Assembly (NCBI RefSeq): GCF_051020975.1
Contig: NC_135044.1
Coordinates: 4,032,501 to 4,096,500, forward strand
From: Osmia lignaria lignaria
Taxonomy: Eukaryota > Arthropoda > Insecta > Hymenoptera > Megachilidae
Reading direction: 5' to 3'
DNA: 64,000 nt
Made by a program: the position numbers and the translations under genes. A model generated the notes under the pieces. The model was not told the origin of the DNA and ran no database searches. It was given only the letters and a program-made list of their open reading frames with translations. Numbering within the stretch: the first letter of the stretch is position 1; each line of letters opens with the position of its first letter. This document shows, piece by piece, positions 10,613 through 23,190 of this stretch.

Positions 10613-13600
10613 CTGAACGAGACACCGATTGCAGATGCAGTTACCAAGATTCCATTGCAATTGCGAATTATCGAGCTATGTACGACCCTTGGGGCAATGA
10701 ATAAAGAGGGGTTTAACTAGCAACGTATTCCGATAAACGAGCCTTTCCCAAGATTGCTCCTCGAACAGTCTCCTTGGCTACTTAAAAATTTGAACGTCTT
10801 GTATTTCGATAATTGAAAAATTTCAAAGTTTTAGAATTCCAAAGTATCTCGAGTACCCGATCCGAATAAATATCCTTACGCTCGAAGAAAAAGGATTCGC
10901 AAATGACCGAAAGAAGGCGAAATCGCAAGTTTCCATCGAAATGGAGCTCGATCAAACAAACGGAACCCTTACATCAACCCTCTCGACCTTCATCCATTTT
11001 TCATGCCCAGAATGGATCGCTCGGCGAATTCATACTTCACCGAACGGTGGCTCGTCGATAACGCGTGACTCGCGAACTCTGCCAAGGTAAACTGCTGTTT
11101 CTGCTCCGTTCAGCTTCTCCGTATTGTGTGCAAGCATCGCGGAAATTTAATTCTATCGAGCGAGAAACCCGTGCGTGCCTTCCGATTCGTGTCTTGTCTT
11201 TATCTTGGCCGAGGCGTGTCTGGCCGCGTCGAAACTATTAACGAGGCACACACACCGTGTCGTAAGCTCGGCCTGCTCCTAAGAAAACCTCGATGAACCA
11301 GCTTATCTCGACCTACCTACCGGGACCAACTTCCCTTATCGTTTCGTTCATCGTCCTTTCAGAAAAGTGGGGGAAAGAGAGAGAGAGAGAGAGAGAAGAA
11401 AAGTTTGCTCTACGGATAACGAGAGAACCCTTTAAGGAATGCCTGCAGCAATTCGGCCAACTATGAAAACGCCTGTGCAGATCTAACCGCGTCTCACATC
11501 AAGATGAACACCTGCTTCTTTCGATTGTCTTTGAGGAATAAACGAGCATCTTGGAGTACGAACGCAAGAAGATGAAAATTCAGATCGAAAGTACACTATG
11601 CACTATCCTTTTTAAATTGTAAAAAAAAAATAAATAAAGATAATTAAGTTTCAAATTTAAATTCTGAATAATTATTTCCCTATCTCTTATACTGAAAGAA
11701 ATAATGAAATTATAACAAATTATGAAATTTTCACAAAATAATTCATCTCTAATTCACAAAGAAAGAATCGTTCTCGATGGTACAATGCACGGTGTATATT
11801 ATCGCAAAAAGCGATTAATTCGAGGAATTTTTTTTCCAAGTTGCCCCGTGGGGAGAAAAATTATTCACAGAGTGGAAGTGAAATTCGGTGAAATATGAAA
11901 TGCGAGAAAATAAACTAGCTAGGTATATACCGTACATAGACGCACATGTATGAAATGCAAATCTTCGAGTGGAAGTTTCGCAACGGGGAATGACGAGATA
12001 TGAATCGAAAAATATAATTCAATTTCTGGGTAGTTCTTCTCTAATTTATCAACACCTGTTCCTCGATGTATTCGCATTTTCATGATATATCGCGGGGAAT
12101 ACATCATCATTTTTACCGACCACAGGGACAAAGAAAGAGAATTTTTGTTATAGGTAGATACACGCTTCGTTCCCGTCTTTGTGTGTCAAGGCGAAATAAA
12201 TCTAATCCATTCCTTGCAAGTCATTTAACTCTTAAACTTCGGGGACTAAAGTTTTTATCCCTCCAAGGATGAAATTTATCTTAAGAATAGCAAACCTTTA
12301 TCGCGTTTTAACGAAAAGAAAAGACGACTTAACACGACTCGATGAAAAAAGTAAGGATAGGGGAAAGAAAAATCAATTGAAATTTTCTATTATTTCGTTG
12401 GCCTCGCTCGTATTTTCTCGATTATCGATAATAATTCCTCGAATGATCGTTCTTCGTCATTAGTGCGATACCACGAACGGAATGCTCTCATTTCCAGCCA
12501 GTTATCGACGGTGTACCTTCAGAGCTCCTCTATACTATCCCCTATTATGTCGTATTAGCTCGAAATTGCAACCTTGTCGAGGCAAGCTGACTGTAATTTT
12601 CATTCTGATTTCCTTCGACGTGTCCCGAATTCCATCGTAACACGCGATTTCTCGAAGCAACCTCGTTTCTTATTGTTGGATATCCAAACGAACGTATCAG
12701 GTAATTCTAGTGTCTCGTTCAATTGTCTTTTCTTCGTTTCTGATAATTAAGATAAATGACCCGTTAATAGAAATATAAAAATAATAATTATTTTTTTAAA
12801 TCAATGCGATGAAGATATAAGTACTGCAGCATTTAAAAATGAAAATGGGAAAAGGTTCTCTGCGAAAACATCCGGAGGCTTTCCACGAGATTAAGTTAAT
12901 GGCGGTCCACGATTTTCATTCCATCAAACCAATTTTCCAGCGGCTCGAATAGCGGAAATAAAAATGCATCGCGTCACGGCCGTCTCATCGCGATGACATA
13001 CTGTTTCGAAGACGAGGCCAGGCATTGTAAATCGTGGAATTCGCTGGTCCCGTTGCGAATAAATTTCTACGCTTGTCACATTCGTACTCGCCCGCGTGCA
13101 TAACGCGTATGCACACCCATCTTGCACACAGTCTATCATGCTTTTTAATTCACGGCTCGTCGTTATCAATGCTTCGTCTCGAATACTGTCGGTTAAGATT
13201 AGACTCTCCAGTACCGTTGGGAAATATTTACAACGGCCTGCTTTTGATTTCCTGTCCAATAGAAAATGTTGAACCATCTGTTTTTTAATATCACTTTTAA
13301 AATTTTAAATTTGCCGACTCTTTTCTATCAAGCCTCGCGAATATTCAGCGTAGAAGTTAAAGAGGTCGAAATTTCGGCTCAAAAGAAAGCGGGCGTTCAA
13401 TCGTCAGGATTGAGTGGCAGAAAAATCGAGGTTCGCTCGGTGTTCTTCAAAGAAAATAAAATTCCTCGTCTAATTGACTCGTTCGAAGTACTCGAATGTT
13501 GATCGCGCGAGCGAGAAGCTTTCCTCCATAAAACGAAGCCAATTTACGAGCGCGTCGTTAACGATCAACACACAAACACTCACCAGCACGCGACTGAAAA

Positions 13601-16370
13601 TTGTGGCCCGAGGTTCAAATATTTTTCATCTACAGAAAACCCTTCTAAGGTAATCGACGCCTTTAATCTTCTTAACAAGACGTTCTATCATACGGGAGAA
13701 ATTTTTGGAAAAAGTATCTAATAAATTGCTAATTAGCATATATTTAATAATTACATAAATATAAGGAAAGAAAAGGTATTATATTCAGAAAAAAAAAAAA
13801 ATAATGGAGAACCGAGATTTGAACCGAGCACTTTTGGATTTGAACTCATGGGTCCAACCGTAGATAACACTTGGAGTTTCCCTCGTAAGTCTAAATTTTG
13901 TCATGATTTATGAGTGAAAAAAAAATTTATAGAAGCATTAGACGCGGAAAAATACGAAATGTTCGCTTCGCTGAGCCGAGCGGATCCTGAGTCGAATGAA
14001 TCGGTGAAAATCATGAACGATTATCGATTTCGTGCAGACACGGAAAGCTCGCTTATTTCCGAACCGCTATTAAATTCTCTGGAATGAATAGCGACCCATG
14101 GAATTGGATTTTAATTTTTACGAAACGCCATTCAGTACTGCCGTACACGCACGTCGGAAAGGAAACACGTGAACTCGAGGAAATTTTTACTTTTACAAAC
14201 ACGATAGAAAGGAAGCTGAGTGCAGTTATCGGCGTGTACATTAGCGTGCAACAAATCAAGTTTGAGATGAATGGAAGTTCCTATCAAACTTACATATTTT
14301 CCATGCATTCCATAAAAGGAAAATGAATTTCTTTTTTTGGAAAAAGTACGATTAGAGAGAATTAAAATCAACGAGCAATAAATTTGTATCCTTTTTCACT
14401 ATAAAAAGGAATGTCAGAGAGGGGATGGAAAAAAAATAGAGAGATGTAGGTGTAACCGGTGAAGTGCACTCACTGAAATTGACATAAAAGCGGATTCGAT
14501 CGAACGAAAAAGCTTGAAAAATGCGTGACTAAAAAAAAAACAGATTTTTATGCGGTCGTTCGTTGCTCGATGGGAAAACCAATTATCACGCAGACTTGTA
14601 TCATGGTTACTCGCGTGTGTCGCATACCTGGCTAATTGCACCCCTTCGAACGATGTTTCTAATTTTTTTTTTTCCAATCAATGGGATTCGTGGCAAAGCG
14701 ACCAGCTTGTGTATCACACTTTGATGTTGATTTCCCTTCCTCTCTTTGTTTTTGGAAAATTTTGAAATTTCCAAACGTGGGACATACAACTGTTCAAAGG
14801 ATAGTGAAATTGTTATTTTAATTAGAAAATTTCGTATCAATTTTTGTACAAATTTCTAGATAAAATTTAATTTTTATTAACATTCGAAAGGGGTAAGAAA
14901 CGTGCCATGTCGTTAGTAATTCGCAGTATTTTAGTATGTTTAAAAAAGAACCATTCCAACCCCTTTATGACTTCTTCGGTACTAAAGTATTTTTTGCAAG
15001 TACAAATTTCTCAAATAACTTGTTCGTAGTTTCAATTAAACTACTAAAACCTTGGCATTTATAATGTACGATTAAAGCCGGTAGCACGAATGCGATTCAA
15101 TTCTACAAACCGACGGGGTATACAAACGTACGCTTTGTATCGACGAATGAAAAAAACATAAGAGGTGTTGCTTTTCAACGGCCTCGTTTCTTCGTGAAAC
15201 GAGTCGGCGAAACACACAATAAAATAGAAGGTCACGAGACAGAAGTTCACCGGTGAAAATAAATGGGGCAATGAGAAACAAATGCAGGGGCGTGTACATG
15301 CGAACGACATAAATCGCAATCACAGGACGTGCGAAATAAACGAAGTAGAAAAAAGGAGTAGAGTAGTGGATCCTCAACAAATGGCCCCAAACAACTTAAC
15401 TTTCTCTATCGTGACAGGGGTTTCTCGTTTTTGTGAATCAAAATGTAAATGCATGCAAACGTAACATAGTAATTTATCCTATTATTAGTAGCTGTAGTAG
15501 AACTGAAATGAAAGGTAAAAATAATTAATAATAAAACTCCGATCTCCACTATATTTTCCATCCATTCTTTTCATTTTCAACAAACCAACAGTCATCCGCT
15601 TCTGTCGCATGATCTCGAGTCGTGTGTTTCTAAATAATTCATTCTTAGACGTGAAAGTAGAAAAAGAATTTACCCTTCTCGATCAAACCCTATATATACT
15701 CCGCAAAACAGGCAAGTGGTACATAAAATTACGCGATCGCACGTGTAACATCTTCCAATTTTCTCGAAACAACCCTCGCTACCGAACGACGAAAAGGAAG
15801 ATCTCTGAACAACCTTACGACTTCCTTGGAGAACAGGAAATTCCGGCTGAAACTTCTCTTCGACGCTAATTTTCCTCATTTCCTCTTATTGAACCGGCAA
15901 CTGAACGTTTGCAAAACATCTTCCTTTTCTGTGACGACCGAGTCTTACTGTATATCGAGAGCAAGCAGAAACTCTGCTACTGGCACTATCGATTCGACAG
16001 TTCAAAGACTCGACACGATAGAAATCTCGTTCAATGGCTTTTCTTCTTTTTTGTTTCTTTCTTTTATCGAGCATCGAACAGCAACTTCGATAAGGGACTT
16101 TTTAAATTAACGATGCTGTTAAAGATTAGTAACGAAAAGCGAGGACGCGAAACGTTCTAAGGTGATAAAATTTTATTTCTAACTTGAAAATTTTTAACAC
16201 CTTCTATAAAATTACTGATCGCGAGAATCAATTTAAGAGTTGAAAGAAATTTTTGTCACCAACTAACGTTAGTCGATCGTGAAAATTGGCTCTCCTGATC
16301 GATCACTATGTTCAAGAGTTCAAGCAGAGGGATGGAACACTTTTTCAATATCTAAATGAAATTCGCTAAT
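10613..16370. other. Long spacer, no gene recognised
   Basis: No recognisable gene. Isolated features are the GA microsatellite at 11.38 kb and a T-rich acceptor on the minus strand at about 14.53 kb (a pyrimidine run ending TTTTTAG). The latter leads to a TCA|GTGAGT donor near 14,476, with all three frames open, so the frame gives no support. AT-rich zones at 13.7-13.8, 14.8-15.0 and 15.4-15.6 kb hold simple A or T runs. All frames are short. Confidence 0.45.
11376..11396. repeat. (AG)n microsatellite
   Basis: An uninterrupted AG dinucleotide run of about 20 bases lies in a longer purine-rich stretch that continues to about 11,402. Confidence 0.85.
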
Positions 16371-16790
16371 GGCGCAGCTGGTTCTTTTAGGAACAAGAAA
16401 GAAAATGAAAAAAAGTAGAAAAACTGTCCCAAATATTATGCAAGAGTTTTAATTTTTTATTCATATCATACGTAAAGATAAGAAAATTCCTGCAAGGCGA
16501 ATGGTGGAGGAGAATAAAACCAGAAATATTCAAAACTAAAAGAAAAACTTCAAGAAAGTCTCCTCAAGGGTATGAAGAAATCCGAAAAAGAGCGAAGAAT
16601 GATAAGAAAGGAACGCGAAGGATAAGGCTCGACGAGTAATCCCGAAAGTAGTCTGGAAGGCTAGGAGGGGGGATGAAAAAGTAGAAAGAGGGTTGAAAAC
16701 GCGGAAGAACGAATAGGATACTGGCAAAAGAGTTCGAGAAAGAGGGTGATGAATCGAAACGCAAAGGGCAGCCTGTCTGATTGAAAGGGT
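16371..16790. other. Extended polypurine tract on the plus strand
   Basis: For roughly 400 bases the plus strand is dominated by A and G, with many AAGAA, GGAA and AGAAAG words and only scattered pyrimidines. The minus strand is therefore a long polypyrimidine tract and contains several acceptor-like CAG or TAG sites, for example near 16,404 and 16,540, none with a convincing exon. The minus-strand frame of 104 codons here (16,536-16,850) is rich in Ser, Phe and Leu because of the skew, not because it looks like a protein. Confidence 0.5.
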
Positions 16791-18099
16791 GAAACGCATC
16801 CCTCCCTGGCTCGTGATTAACCCCAGCCGTGTTTCAACCCTCTTTGCCACGCTCCAATACCTCGAACGTTCGTTCCGAAAAACTTGCGGCGATTCGCGGC
16901 TGATAGAGGGGAAACGAGAATGGCGAGGAATAAGAAACGGAATAAACGAGGTAACGAAAGATGCATCCTGCGCGGCTGACAGTGATAACGCAGGGAATTA
17001 AAAGTTCTGTCGTTCCGGAAACCATTCTCAGTGCGGTTTTCCCTTATTTTCATCTACCCTGCTTGGAAATCATCGTTCCACGGGTTAGCCGGTATGCTTT
17101 CTAGTTTCGCGATGTTTACCGTGCGGATTCTGAACTCTCTGGGTGGTGCGAATATAAGGGATGAAATTTGCGCGTTGCTTCGTTACGCTCGCGTCGAGAT
17201 CCAACTTCGAAATGGCAAATCCGAAAGCTCCTAACAGACAATGCGAAATAATTTTCTGTTGCGATTTTGAAAAAATCCTTTTTCACGCTCTTTATTCAGT
17301 GTTTTTTTATGTTGAATGATTCACGGGACCGGTATAATTTCTTTACTGCCAACGGAATGGGTCGACGTATCCGAAAGCTGTTCACGAAAACTTGTCGGTT
17401 GTAAAAAGATTTTTCCGAGGGGTTCGTGCCGAGATTTATCTCCCCGGGAAGGACCCTTTTATTTGTTATCTCTATGACTACGCGGAGAGCCACGGAATTG
17501 GAAATTTTACGCGAGAAATTTTCGGCTGTTTCAGATGTTTACCGGGTTACGACTTCGAGAATGGTTACCTTCGAGAATGGACACTAAACGAGGGAAGATC
17601 GGTAAAAAGGATTTAAAAGTGAGAGAAAGATCGTGAGTTGTGAAGAAATAGAGTATCAAGGAGAAAGTGGAATAATAGCATAAGTGATATTTTTCTAATA
17701 CTTTTGTGGAAATAAGAAGGGGTTAAAATTACCCAATAGAAAAACGACAAAATTGAAAAAAATATTTTTCAACGTTGTAGACAGATTCAGAGCTTTCTTT
17801 ATCATAAATCATAACACCGCTTCGTGTACCATATTTTTAGAATATTAAATGCAAATTTTCTCTGCTATCAGCAATATGCACGATATACGTTGTTAAAAAT
17901 AAAAAGGAGAAAACGAACATCGAAAAAAAAATATCATCGCAGAAAAGCAAGTACATTGATAAAAAAAATGTTTTACGTGTTTCCGTGCACTCGTAGATCG
18001 CATCGTGCATATTTAAGCTCCGCAGAATATTTTGTTAACAATATACCATTTTCTCTCCATACATTTTTAAATATCATAGTTCCGAATTTTTGAAACTTT
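16791..18099. other. Spacer with a short direct repeat
   Basis: A pyrimidine-rich acceptor-like site lies on the minus strand near 16,902. On the plus strand a TTTCAG lies at about 17,534. The frame after the plus-strand site crosses an exact 12-bp direct repeat, CTTCGAGAATGG, at 17,553-17,564 and 17,569-17,580 (16-bp period). No exon can be defended. Confidence 0.4.
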
Positions 18100-18460
18100 C
18101 AGTCGAGAGTGATGGAGATATTAGATAATGATAATTGATGGTGCTAATTAATAACGTAATATCATACCTTTAATTAATGCAAGGGAATTCTATACGTATT
18201 CCCAGTATTATTACTGTTAATTAATAGCACGACATTTATTACCATTCGCCTGTAACAAATTAATCTTTTATGCTCCGAAACAGGGAGATAGAGGATGAAT
18301 TAAATATATAATGTTAATGTACTGTTATGTGCACCTGAACAGACGTTCATTCAATGTTAATGAAGCAGGAAGGCATTAGGTATTGCAATATCTTTTAATA
18401 TCTGTATTATCGAATTAATTAACTGTGTAATAAAGGTAATTAAAACGGATGAATGTTTAG
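18100..18460. promoter_or_regulatory. Block dense in TAATTA/TTAATTAA words
   Basis: In about 360 bases there are at least six TAATTA-type cores, several as TTAATTAAT or CTAATTAAT, spaced by short unique sequence. TAATTA is the core of many homeodomain sites. The block is also strongly AT-rich, so part of the density follows from composition. A homeodomain-bound enhancer is one possibility; plain AT-rich spacer is the other. Confidence 0.2.
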
Positions 18461-21400
18461 CTGTATCAGAAAAAGATGTAATAAAACATTTTCAACTAGC
18501 AAGAAAAAATGTTTACTATTCTGTATTTACTAAACCCTTTTCTTAAAAGAAAAAAAGAGAAGTATGTCGACCTCGAAACGTCTCAGAAAGGATCTCTTCG
18601 ATCATCATCTTAACCTAAATCCAAATAAAAGCTTGTCCCAAAGATGTTTAAGGATCAGCTAGCAGGTAGTCGTTTGGTTGGTGTAAAAAACGAGCCTCGA
18701 TTCGCGACCCTCGATGACCCAGAGGATGTCGAGGGAGAGGGCAAAGGTCAGAAGTCTAGACCGAGCCCCGGGGTGAACTTAGAAAGAAGGAAGGAGCATC
18801 GCGGTAAGATAGCCTGTAGGGGATGCTTTTCTGAGAGGATTGTACGTTACACGCGTTGTAGATACCCACTCGAAACTGAGAGAGTGTGAACTACCCGCTA
18901 AGCCTCGTCGACACGAGAGGGAACCACCAACGAAAAACATACAGAGGGACAAATATGCAGAGCGACAGAGAAAGAAAGGGTTAAAGATGGAGTTGTAAGA
19001 TAGGGATGAGAAATATTGCACTTTCTGGGTCAAAGAGATTTCTTTAATAATTATCGTACATTTAATAACGTGAAAGTTAATCTGGCATTCTAATTTTTGG
19101 AAATTTTATTTCTACCCTTTTTATTTTGAAAGATATAAAATTTATCTCCCAAGATGTAATAAGAAGAAGACCATCGAATATTCAAAATGCAGGAAAAATT
19201 AGAAAATTGTAGAACGTGCATGAAACAAAAGTAGAGGGTAGAAAGTGGAGAGGAAAAAGGGGGCAAAAGCAGACACGTTGCTAGCAAGTCGAAGGTGTAC
19301 GAAGCAGTTTCTTGCAGGTGGAGCGTCCCCGGAAATGCTCCCAGCGAAGCTGTAAATATTTATACCGGCGGAGCGTGAGAAAATTCTGAAGTGCACAGCT
19401 AGCTTAGTCGGAGATACCCCTCTTCGGCAACCCTTGCGTGTAGAAACGGGTGGCGAAAAAAAAAGGAACAAGATATAGAGCGAGAAGATATATCGTCCAC
19501 GGAAGCTCGCAGCCTCCCCCATGAGCGGGCAACCGAGCGGAACGAGCCCTCAACAGTGGACCTTGGCCTTTGACGGGCCAACTCGATGAATGAAAAACCC
19601 ATCCCCTTCGTTTCGACGGTTTATCGCGCGATCGTTTCGCGTGTTTCCTACGCTCGTGCGACCGGAATTCATTAATTCGCTTCTCCCTCTTTTCCCCTTC
19701 CTTTCTTCTTCTCACACTAATTGTCTTCTGCCCGAGGAAACAGCGTTTAAAACAGAACGAATTTTATTCGAAATGAAAATGGAAAATATTTCAAAAACGA
19801 AACGATGGTATTTTAAATAATTATAATAGCGAGAATGGCAAAGAAAACGCATGCATATAATTAGAATATCTAGATTAACGGGGTATAAATAATGGAGGAA
19901 CACATTTTCCATTTCCTCGGTTAAAGTTAATTAGGTTCACATTCCGGGTAATGCTTTTCTTAATTTCCACGGTTATAATTTCATTTCCCCGGATGTTTTG
20001 GAGTCCGAGCCACAGTTTGATGAAATATTTAATCGTTCTTAAATATTAATGTGTATAATTTTTTGCATATTTCATGTTCGTCATATAGTGTGAATAAAAA
20101 ATTCCATTTCCGTTTCATGAAAAAAAATTGCGACAGCAATTCCTACTTAACATCATCAAGAAGGTAATTAATCATTCCACTTTTTCCGTGTTAATATGCA
20201 TTACGGTTCCCAGAACCTCGTTGAATGTGCAAGAAGAAAACAAAATTATTTAAAGGAATATTTCTGGTCTCGTTGTTCTCATTTCTGAAAGAAAACCACG
20301 GTCACGATTCTCGTACGAAAATCCAATGCGACTGGTTGCATATTCGAGCGTGTTCGAGCTGAAAGAGGAAGCGGTTTCGAGCTCTCATTATTTTGCGGAT
20401 CGTTTAAGAAAGGTCTTCTGAAAGTGGCCGAAATTTCATTCCTTTGGGCTCACCTGTCTCTCGACGAGAACCCCTCGCGATGCGCCACTTCCGCTTACGG
20501 ATTCTCTACTTAAGACAGCACGATGAGTGGGAAGGGAGAGACACCGAAAGATGGTTCCGGTGTGTGCATCGTGTGGGACTCTCCCACGCCACGAATCCTC
20601 ACCACCTTTCTTGTCTCGAAGGAGACGCCCTTATCGGGCCGCGAAAATCTCGTCGAGCTATCGACGCCGGGTCACGGCGATAATTAGAAGGCAACGGGTT
20701 GTTTTGCCGTGGAAGCAAACGAAATATTCACCGTCTGTCGTTATAATCCCTTAAATTGCAACGATTTTGTTACGTTTAACTTGGCGAACTTTCGGTTAAC
20801 AAACGTCACTCTACTAAGCGTTCAAACTCCAATTATTATTAAATCAATTCACCTACATCACGTGTTCGGTGAAAATTCTTTTTTGAATAATATTCGAAAC
20901 ACCGCGACGAGATAGCTGAATATTTATCTCACCATAAAATTCATAAATTTCGTTATCGTGCGAGGTTCGCTATCGATAATACTAGATTTATAAAAATTAT
21001 TCCCTGCGTTCTTCAAAATTAATTAACGAACTAGCGCCTCTAAATTATCTTCCTGACCAAATAAATAGCTTGCTCGTATAAAAAATACAAAAGTATCAAA
21101 ATCGTGTCTATAAATTTTCCTTTTGTTTGATTCGATACGTAGTATCAATATTTAAAAAAGAATGCCAATAGTTTGCGTATGTTCTCTATGTGGATTGCGG
21201 CGCACGTACACGCGAGTTCTCTTTACCGAGAGAACAGAGAGGACGAAAGGGACGTGATTCGAAGGGACAGAGAGACATTTATGATTCATGGTGACCACCA
21301 TACCCCTATCGTAAGTACTTCAACTTCCATACAATGTTACCAAACTGTGCTATGTTTGCTTAACCCCTTGCAGTACAAACACTCGTTATACTTAAACGAC

Positions 21401-22575
21401 ACATGGCAAGGGGATGGCCCGGTGTGACCCCCTCCTACCGATACCGTATATCTGCGATTTCAACGAGCTCGTCCGATCATGCTTTCAGTTTACTCGCGTC
21501 ACCATTCTCACGAGTCAGTTATTACGCGAATCCTTTTTTTTTCCACGATGATACCAGAACGCGAATATTCTTCTCTTTCACGAACTGTAATCTCTTTCTA
21601 TTGAAATAACAACTACCAGACGTGAAAGAAATACACTTGGGAAGTTGGTGTAGCATGGGTTTCCTTGCTTTGCGGTTTCAGACCAAATGTTCTCCCGTAT
21701 TATGGGTTACAACGTTACCTCGAATTTTGTTTCTTCGTATTTCTTTTTCTGGATTCAAATTTCAGATATCGATGAAAAATTGCACTTTCGAGTTATCTAA
21801 TAGTGTGCCTTCCGGTTTGTTATTTCGACCTGAGCCAGTCATATATACGTAATTTAACGATCAGTGACACAGTGTATCAGGTTCCCAATTAACACAGAAA
21901 TTCCTCCCTAATCGACGTTTCTCTGTAATGTTATATCACGCTGCGAAACTTCAACTCGCGTTACACGGCATTTTAGCAGACCGATCGGTATTAATTTACA
22001 GAACGATTGTGCCACGTTATAACGCGAAGCATCACAATAATCCAGGTTTATGATCGTTCACGTATTGATTGAGGTGACACGTGTGGTTCTTACAGCCGCC
22101 AGCCTGCATTAATCAATCCCGGAACTAGTATTATGCAAACATTTACACGCTTTCGTGAGCTCGTTAGAATCTGTTTATATATCGGCTGAATTTGCAATCT
22201 TTCCAGAATATTTTTTCAAAGGAACGAAAACAATGAGCCATGTTGCAATGGACACGGCGTACAAGTACAACGAGTGCTACTTCAAGCCAAAATACACGCA
22301 CCCTCTTTTCGCAAAAGAGATCGGCTGTTAAAACAGTCTGTTTCCAATTAACCCAATTAATCGACACCCTTTACAAGGGAAAAGGTACTCGAACCGCCGG
22401 TCCTTTCAAAATGATCGTTCGAAAAGAGCTCTCGAGGAAGTCCACAATTATTTTCGAGCCCGAATAAATCGGCCGATAAATAAGATTCTTTATTCGAATA
22501 TTCTTGTTATTCCACGGTATCCCGAAGTCACCGTGAGTCACGGTTAAAAAGGAACGGATGAAAGCACGTCTGGCC
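18461..22575. other. Spacer, no gene recognised
   Basis: Purine-rich sequence at 18.55-18.99 kb is followed by mixed spacer. Two donor-like sites were noted: CAG|GTGAGC on the minus strand near 20,450, and TC|GTAAGT on the plus strand near 21,310. Neither has a convincing acceptor upstream. Frames between 20.4 and 21.6 kb are short. No transposon, tRNA or microsatellite of note. Confidence 0.45.
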
Positions 22576-23190
22576 CTAGGGTTTCAGAGGAAGTGACGTG
22601 GCTTCTCTTCTGTCGTCTAAACTGTTTCTCCTGGTGCGTTCGTCTGGCTTCGCGTTCCATCTATTCAACGGACAGACAATGAAAAGCAGGCGAACAACCG
22701 TGACCTCTGACCGGTCTCCTTCTGTCCACGTTCCTTTTTCGTTGGATATCGTGGGTTTCGTGATACGTTTCATTTCCAACCGTCCATCTTGTTTCCTGCG
22801 TGGCTGCGTGCCACGTTTTCCCTCCCTCTGGCCCCACCTAATAAGGAGACAATGCGTTTTTTCTCCTTCTTCTGCCGGTGGTTTCCTGAGCCGCGTAATG
22901 AGCCCCGCGGATGAATGGCGCTGGAATTCTTTCGACAGAAGAGGAGAGCAAGAGCCATCCTCTTCGTGTGCGTTCGTGTACGCGCGCGCGATGCTTCGCT
23001 CGATACGCTTGTCCTCTGCTGGACCGGAAACTGCTGGTACGAAAGTGGGAGGCGGGAAACGGGAACCGCTACCGGTACATCGGATGAATTTCAATAGATC
23101 GATGAATTGTACAGTTCGAGGATGAATTAACCCTGGGACAATTCGGGATGATCTTTGTTTAGAAATCGTACATATCTCCATATGGTACAT
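22576..23190 (-). CDS. Longest ATG open frame of the window, hypothetical
   Basis: This 204-codon frame starts at an ATG (23,190-23,188) and ends at a TAG (22,576-22,578). The product is rich in Arg, Lys, Glu, Ser and Pro with one hydrophobic stretch near residue 170. I see no signal peptide, catalytic motif or known domain. First codon positions are purine in about 63 percent of the codons I counted (about 30 percent G). This is coding-like, but part of it is expected from choosing a stop-free frame in a strand with purine skew. The plus strand has an overlapping 175-codon frame (22,598-23,125) that starts at GTG, so the whole patch is simply poor in stops. A GC-rich local composition explains much of the length. 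It may be a single-exon gene, part of an exon, or chance. Confidence 0.2.
   Translation of the reverse strand: MYHMEICTISKQRSSRIVPGLIHPRTVQFIDLLKFIRCTGSGSRFPPPTFVPAVSGPAEDKRIERSIARAYTNAHEEDGSCSPLLSKEFQRHSSAGLITRLRKPPAEEGEKTHCLLIRWGQREGKRGTQPRRKQDGRLEMKRITKPTISNEKGTWTEGDRSEVTVVRLLFIVCPLNRWNAKPDERTRRNSLDDRREATSLPLKP

Noticed and set aside
13805..13875. Sequence resembling the reverse complement of tRNA T-arms (GATTTGAACC, GGATTTGAACTC).
   Set aside because: The bases flanking the putative T-loop do not pair (CCGAG on both sides) and no acceptor or anticodon stem can be formed.
14476..14531. Minus-strand exon between a T-run acceptor and a TCA|GTGAGT donor.
   Set aside because: All three frames are open because the segment is T-rich, so the open frame adds no evidence. 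The acceptor is a simple T homopolymer.
17392..17616. 74-codon plus-strand frame with a protein-like look and a TTTCAG upstream.
   Set aside because: Its 3' half is built on an exact 12-bp direct repeat with a 16-bp period, which shifts frame between copies, and no good donor follows.
21173..21427. Plus-strand frame crossing a TC|GTAAGT donor near 21,312.
   Set aside because: No acceptor or promoter-like signal upstream. One GTAAGT per 4 kb per strand is expected by chance.
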